Shown here one piece after another: positions 61,077 through 64,000 of a DNA stretch of 64,000 nucleotides (position 1 is its first letter; every line of letters starts with the position of its first letter). The translations under genes and the position numbers were made by a program. The stretch comes from a bacterium D16-76 (GTDB lineage Bacteria > Bacillota > Clostridia > Oscillospirales > Acutalibacteraceae), in assembly GCA_009917445.1 (NCBI GenBank), contig QZEE01000018.1:18597-82596 (forward strand). Reading direction: 5' to 3'. A model generated the notes under the pieces. That model made no database searches, was not told the DNA's origin, and saw only the letters and a program-made list of their open reading frames with translations.

Positions 61077-61751
61077 CTAGGCTGTTTCCCAGGCGAATTT
61101 TACTAAGCGCTGGATGGGGCGGAAACCCTGGGGAATTTGGGCCCCGGCCGCGGCGAAGTCCGGCAAGGTGGAGTAGAGAAGGGGGAGGCCGGTGAGCGCC
61201 GCTGTTTTTTGGGCAAAGGGCAGGGAGGCCGCCGCGTCCGCAAGGGTGGTCTCCAGCCCCAGGTGGGAGTTGTTGACAAGGCCCGTGGCTTTTAGGCGGC
61301 AGGCCTTTTGTATCTCTTCCAGCAGCCGGGCGGCTTCCTCTGGTGTTTGGGAGAGGGCCCGGTAACCGTTGACCACATAAAGCATGGTATAGCCCGCGGC
61401 CTCCAGCTGGGCGTGCAGGCCCCCCAGGGCCGTTACCCCGGCGTCGTCGCCGCCGGCGTCTAAGAAGACTTGGCCGGCTTCCTTTTGGAAGATGGAGGAG
61501 ATCTCGGGGGGCAGGGTGGGGGTGTCCAGGGTGGTGCCCGCAAAGACCGGGGCTATGAGGCGGACGCCCTCTTTTTCCAGCAGGGGGCGGTACTCGGAAG
61601 AGCGGAAATAGGGGTTTACGATGTCCATATCTACAACGGTGACCGGCCGGCCGGCCCGGGCCTGCCGCAAGGCCAGGTTTAGGGTAAGGTTGGTTTTGCC
61701 GCAGCCGTAATGGCCGCAGAGGATGGTAATGGGGCTTTTGGGCGCAGCCAT
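61077..61751 (-). CDS. CobQ/ParA-like P-loop ATPase
   Basis: A 224-residue SIMIBI-class ATPase: deviant Walker A LCGHYGCGKTNLTLNLAL (about 10-27), switch-like VVDMDIVNPYFRSSEYRPLLE (about 38-57) and FLDAGGDDAGVTALGG (about 95-110). The function is unknown; in clostridia such a gene often stands next to ferredoxin-dependent oxidoreductase genes, which may point to cofactor or cluster insertion (inference). AAAGGGGG precedes the start. A 148-base gap with repeat modules (GACCTTGGGG, CCCCCAAACCCC) separates it from the ferredoxin gene. Confidence 0.82.
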   Translation of the reverse strand: MAAPKSPITILCGHYGCGKTNLTLNLALRQARAGRPVTVVDMDIVNPYFRSSEYRPLLEKEGVRLIAPVFAGTTLDTPTLPPEISSIFQKEAGQVFLDAGGDDAGVTALGGLHAQLEAAGYTMLYVVNGYRALSQTPEEAARLLEEIQKACRLKATGLVNNSHLGLETTLADAAASLPFAQKTAALTGLPLLYSTLPDFAAAGAQIPQGFRPIQRLVKFAWETA

Positions 61752-61798
61752 GGGGCACCCCCTTTCTTAAACTGAATTCATATAGAGGCCATGGATAA

Positions 61799-61827
61799 AT
61801 AATAGCATAAATCGGCGGGCGATTCAA
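61799..61827 (-). promoter_or_regulatory. Promoter of the P-loop gene and vor operon
   Basis: Minus strand: TTGAAT (61822-61827), 17 bases, TATTAT (61799-61804) with TGC before it. Confidence 0.65.
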
Positions 61828-62078
61828 CAGAAAATGGCGCTTTAAACGGCTAAAAACCCGGTAGTTTCTGGATATTCGGCAAAATGTATAATTCATTCAA
61901 ATGGCGTTCACAATTTACTTACGAAAACTTCAAATAATCTTGCAATAGTTTTCATAATTATGGGTTACAATACTGTCATCATCAAGAAAGGAAGTGATGC
62001 GGAAAGCAACGGAAAAATCGGGATATATCGGAAACATAAAATATCACCTTATCACTTTTCCTTAACTTACTGTCCCTT

Positions 62079-62182
62079 CTATCGGGCAAAGGCGTGGCAA
62101 TAGCCAGCCTGGGGTACCTTGCCCGATAGTTGCGGCAGACCAAAAATTCTCGCCCTTGCATGTGTTGTGCAGGGGCGTTTTT
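62079..62182 (+). ncRNA. Structured RNA with intrinsic terminator before spoIVB
   Basis: CTATCGGGCAA (62079-62089) pairs perfectly with TTGCCCGATAG (62119-62129) and encloses a second hairpin (AGGC-G-TGGC-AATA-GCCA-GCCT). Downstream, CGCCCTTGCA (62151-62160) pairs over ten positions with TGCAGGGGCG (62168-62177), followed by TTTTT. This is either a small RNA end or an aptamer-plus-terminator leader. No known family was recognised. Confidence 0.5.
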
Positions 62183-62289
62183 AATTGCCAAAATAAATGG
62201 GCCTGTTTTTGCAAAAGGTAAAAACGGGGCCGAAAGCAAATTTTTTTCGAGAGCTTTCCAAGAGCGCCCCGGAGGGGAGTTGAAGAGCC

Positions 62290-63297
62290 ATGCAGGTAAT
62301 AAAACGGGGGATAAGGGCCTTTTGCCGGGGGGTAAGGTTCTTTTCCCTCAGTGTGGGGCTGACGGCGGTGTGCATGCTGGGGGCCATGGGCCTGATGGGC
62401 CCGGGGGCGGCCCAGGCGTTGGAGGCTTCGGCTTTTAACGATGGGGAAGCGGCCCAGGCCCAGGCGGAGCCGGTGCAGGCGGTGGAGGCCAGCGTGGGGG
62501 AGATGTCGGTGATACCCTTGGGTTCGGCCTTTGGCATTAAGCTGTTTACGGACGGGGTGATCGTGGCGTCGCTGTCGGACATCTACACGGAAAACGGCAT
62601 ACGGTGCCCGGCGGCTGAAGCGGGGCTGCTGCCCGGGGACTATCTGGTGCAGGCGGACGGGATGGAAATTCAGAGCAACGCGGCGCTGGCCAAGTATATT
62701 GGGGTTAGCGGCGGGAAGCCCATCACGTTTTTGGTGAAGCGGGGGCAGGAAGAATTTGAAGCCACGGTGGAGCCGGTATATGGCGAAGGGGCCTTTAAAA
62801 CCGGCATATGGGTGCGGGACAGCGCCGCGGGCGTGGGCACCCTGACCTTTTACGACCCGCAAAGCGGGATGTTCGCCGGGCTGGGCCACGGCATATGCGA
62901 CATGGACGCCGGGGGCGTGATGGCCCTGAAAAGCGGCGAGCCCGCGCCCATCACCCTGTGCGGCGTGACAAAGGGGCTGCCGGACAGCCCTGGCCAGCTG
63001 CGGGGGTATTTTGCGTCGGATGAATCTATGGGGACGCTTTTAGCAAATAATGAAACGGGCGTGTATGGGACTTTGGACGCGGCGCCTGGCGGCAGCCCTA
63101 CCTCGGTGATGCCCAGGGAAGAGGTACACGAGGGGGCGGTGAAGCTTTTGCTGAGCATAGACGAGAAGGGGCCGCGGCTTTATGAAGCGCAGATAGAATC
63201 GGTGGCCAACCGGGAACAGCCCACGAAGAACCTGGTGCTGCGGGTGACAGACCCGCGGCTGCTGGAGGCTACGGGGGGGATTGTGCAGGGCATGTGA
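62290..63297 (+). CDS. spoIVB: SpoIVB peptidase, truncated before the catalytic serine
   Basis: SpoIVB is the forespore serine peptidase that triggers pro-sigma-K processing. Visible in 335 residues: N-terminal basic stretch and membrane anchor (about 1-45), PDZ domain (about 75-160, CPAAEAGLLPGDYLVQADG) and most of the S55 peptidase domain with the histidine in GLGHGICDMDAGG (about 200). The reading frame stops at ...EATGGIVQGM. In intact SpoIVB the next residues are SGSP with the active-site Ser, and some 50 more residues follow. After the stop no trace of that sequence exists in any frame. The following DNA looks like an integrated element. Confidence 0.88.
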   Translation: MQVIKRGIRAFCRGVRFFSLSVGLTAVCMLGAMGLMGPGAAQALEASAFNDGEAAQAQAEPVQAVEASVGEMSVIPLGSAFGIKLFTDGVIVASLSDIYTENGIRCPAAEAGLLPGDYLVQADGMEIQSNAALAKYIGVSGGKPITFLVKRGQEEFEATVEPVYGEGAFKTGIWVRDSAAGVGTLTFYDPQSGMFAGLGHGICDMDAGGVMALKSGEPAPITLCGVTKGLPDSPGQLRGYFASDESMGTLLANNETGVYGTLDAAPGGSPTSVMPREEVHEGAVKLLLSIDEKGPRLYEAQIESVANREQPTKNLVLRVTDPRLLEATGGIVQGM

Positions 63298-63441
63298 GTG
63301 TGTCATAATAGGGACAACACGGGAAAAGCTAGATTTTTCTGGGGTTTCCGGAGTTTGTCGATTCACTGACCATGAATTGAAAAATCTATTTTTGTGGGAA
63401 AGGAGATTTGATGTAGCTGAAAAAAGAATACTATGTTATGA

Positions 63442-63469
63442 GGCTGGGTACAAAGGTATCCAGCCTTTT
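63442..63469 (+). terminator. Terminator or attenuator hairpin in the element leader
   Basis: GGCTGGGTAC (63442-63451), AAAG, GTATCCAGCC (63456-63465), then TTTT. It lies between a strong AAAGGAG site followed by ATG TAG (63411-63416) and the next gene, which suggests attenuation. Confidence 0.6.
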
Positions 63470-63509
63470 CCGTTATAAAGAAATTATCTTTTGGAAAGGA
63501 GGCATCACC

Positions 63510-64000
63510 ATGAAATGCCTGCAAAAATACCACTGGGTCAAGCTGCCCCGCAAGTCCCTGCCGCAAGGCAAAGGCATCATGGGCGCATGGATGAAGCTTG
63601 CCTCCCGTGTAGCCTTCCGTAAGGGAATAGCCTCCTACTGTGGCCATAATAACCCTGTGGAGCCCGGTATGTGGGCCGGGGGAGTTGTAGGGCTAAAGAG
63701 TATCCTGGTCGTAAGAAGCCGCTCCAAGGCCCTGGAAACTCTTGATAAGCTGGCCCAGCTCGGATACCTGACTTATGACTTAGACAGAGAAACAAAGAAG
63801 CTAACCTACCAGATTACAGACTGGGTGGTGAGATGCTCCGGCGCAGCCTGCATGAAAGGTGCCGCATACACGACCGATGGGTACGGCTTCCTGTGCGTGC
63901 CCCGGAATATAACAGAAAGATTAGTCCAACAGCATTACAAATTTGAAGAAGCCGACGCCTGGTTAGACCTATGGTGTCACACAGTATGGGAGGACTCGGA
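63510..64000 (+). CDS. Conserved protein of clostridial integrative elements (partial)
   Basis: The visible 163 residues begin MKCLQKYHWVKLPRKSLPQG and continue with GIMGAWMKLASRVAFRKG, YCGHNNPVEPGMWAGGVVGL, YQITDWVVRCSGAACMKGAA and DAWLDLWCHTVWED. From memory, close relatives occur near the ends of integrative and mobilisable elements in Lachnospiraceae and Ruminococcaceae, where they may serve replication or regulation; I cannot name a function. AAAGGAGG precedes the start. Codon use and lower GC differ from the genes to the left. The gene runs off the right edge. Confidence 0.75.
   Translation, partial: MKCLQKYHWVKLPRKSLPQGKGIMGAWMKLASRVAFRKGIASYCGHNNPVEPGMWAGGVVGLKSILVVRSRSKALETLDKLAQLGYLTYDLDRETKKLTYQITDWVVRCSGAACMKGAAYTTDGYGFLCVPRNITERLVQQHYKFEEADAWLDLWCHTVWEDS

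Larger units (their letters stand above)
61752..62289. other. Intergenic region with promoter, inverted repeats and structured RNA
   Basis: About 540 bases. It holds the minus promoter at 61799-61827, an inverted repeat GAAAACT-N17-AGTTTTC (61923-61953), a 22-codon ORF with AAGGAAG (61997-62065), and the structured RNA/terminator at 62079-62182. GGAGGGG before 62290 serves spoIVB. Confidence 0.5.
63295..64000 (+). mobile_element. Probable left end of an integrated element in spoIVB (continues beyond window)
   Basis: Homology to spoIVB ends sharply at about 63294. The following DNA is less GC-rich, has an inverted repeat AGATTTTTC (63331-63339)/GAAAAATCT (63379-63387), a terminator-like hairpin and a gene of a type found in clostridial integrative elements. 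The junction and att core cannot be set from one end. The integrase and right end are not in the window. Confidence 0.6.

Noticed and set aside
61997..62065. 22-codon ORF (MRKATEKSGYIG...) with AAGGAAG upstream
   Set aside because: The ribosome site is too close to the ATG and no conservation evidence is available; kept only as part of the intergenic description.

Overview
The window reads as a stretch of chromosome from a GC-rich, strictly anaerobic, spore-forming member of the Clostridia, most likely of the Ruminococcaceae/Oscillospiraceae type. The reasons are the Rex-adhE pair, three or four kinds of [FeFe]-hydrogenase, a 2-oxoacid:ferredoxin oxidoreductase, a SAM-I (S-box) riboswitch on metK, SLH-domain surface proteins, spoIVB, and strong AGGAGG ribosome binding sites. 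No rRNA, tRNA, CRISPR array or insertion sequence was seen.

Layout. 0-1.3 kb: the rpsF-ssb-rpsR operon on the minus strand (rpsR runs off the window). 1.3-3.5 kb: birA-bioY-DUF1284 with a probable BirA operator. 3.7-7.1 kb: rex-adhE with a probable Rex operator on the rex promoter. 7.2-13 kb: a cluster with an APH-fold kinase-like protein, a small 2Fe-2S protein, a PAS-containing sensory [FeFe]-hydrogenase, a SpoIIE-type phosphatase and a second stand-alone [FeFe]-hydrogenase. 13-29.5 kb: housekeeping and surface genes (MDR alcohol dehydrogenase, GH2 glycosidase, two RarA-type ATPases, a flavin reductase-rubredoxin fusion, an SLH-SH3-lysozyme protein, HAD, IMPase, SAM riboswitch-metK, an SLH-NAGPA protein). 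29.7-32.3 kb: serC-small protein-serA on the minus strand. 32.8-42.2 kb: a long hydrogenase locus (DRTGG, HATPase, sensory hydrogenase, DRTGG, PHP, then hydC, HATPase, 2Fe-2S, hydB, hydA). 42.4-52.2 kb: LytTR/DUF3021, PNPOx-like, SprT-like, two FAD proteins, an orphan EctB-type aminotransferase with a structured leader, and a beta-helix protein. 52.5-56.8 kb: polA-dusB-yfbR (minus). 56.9-61.8 kb: a TIM-barrel protein and a Vor-type 2-oxoacid:ferredoxin oxidoreductase operon with a 40-codon small ORF (minus). 62-64 kb: spoIVB, cut off just before its catalytic serine, followed by what looks like the left end of an integrated element.

How it fits together. Reduced ferredoxin from 2-oxoacid oxidation (vor) and NADH from fermentation are the known substrates of HydABC-type bifurcating hydrogenases. 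Excess NADH can instead go to ethanol through AdhE under Rex control. The sensory hydrogenases next to phosphatase, HATPase, DRTGG and PHP proteins suggest that H2 level is read out and passed to a signalling pathway, as proposed for Ruminococcus albus HydS/HydA2 and Thermotoga HydS.

Large-scale signals. (1) The plus strand is C-rich to about 33.6 kb and G-rich afterwards, whatever the gene direction, an origin-like skew switch without dnaA. (2) A family of dispersed intergenic repeats with a base-paired core and compensatory changes occurs about nine times. (3) Promoters with -35 TTGCAT and a 17-base spacer recur.
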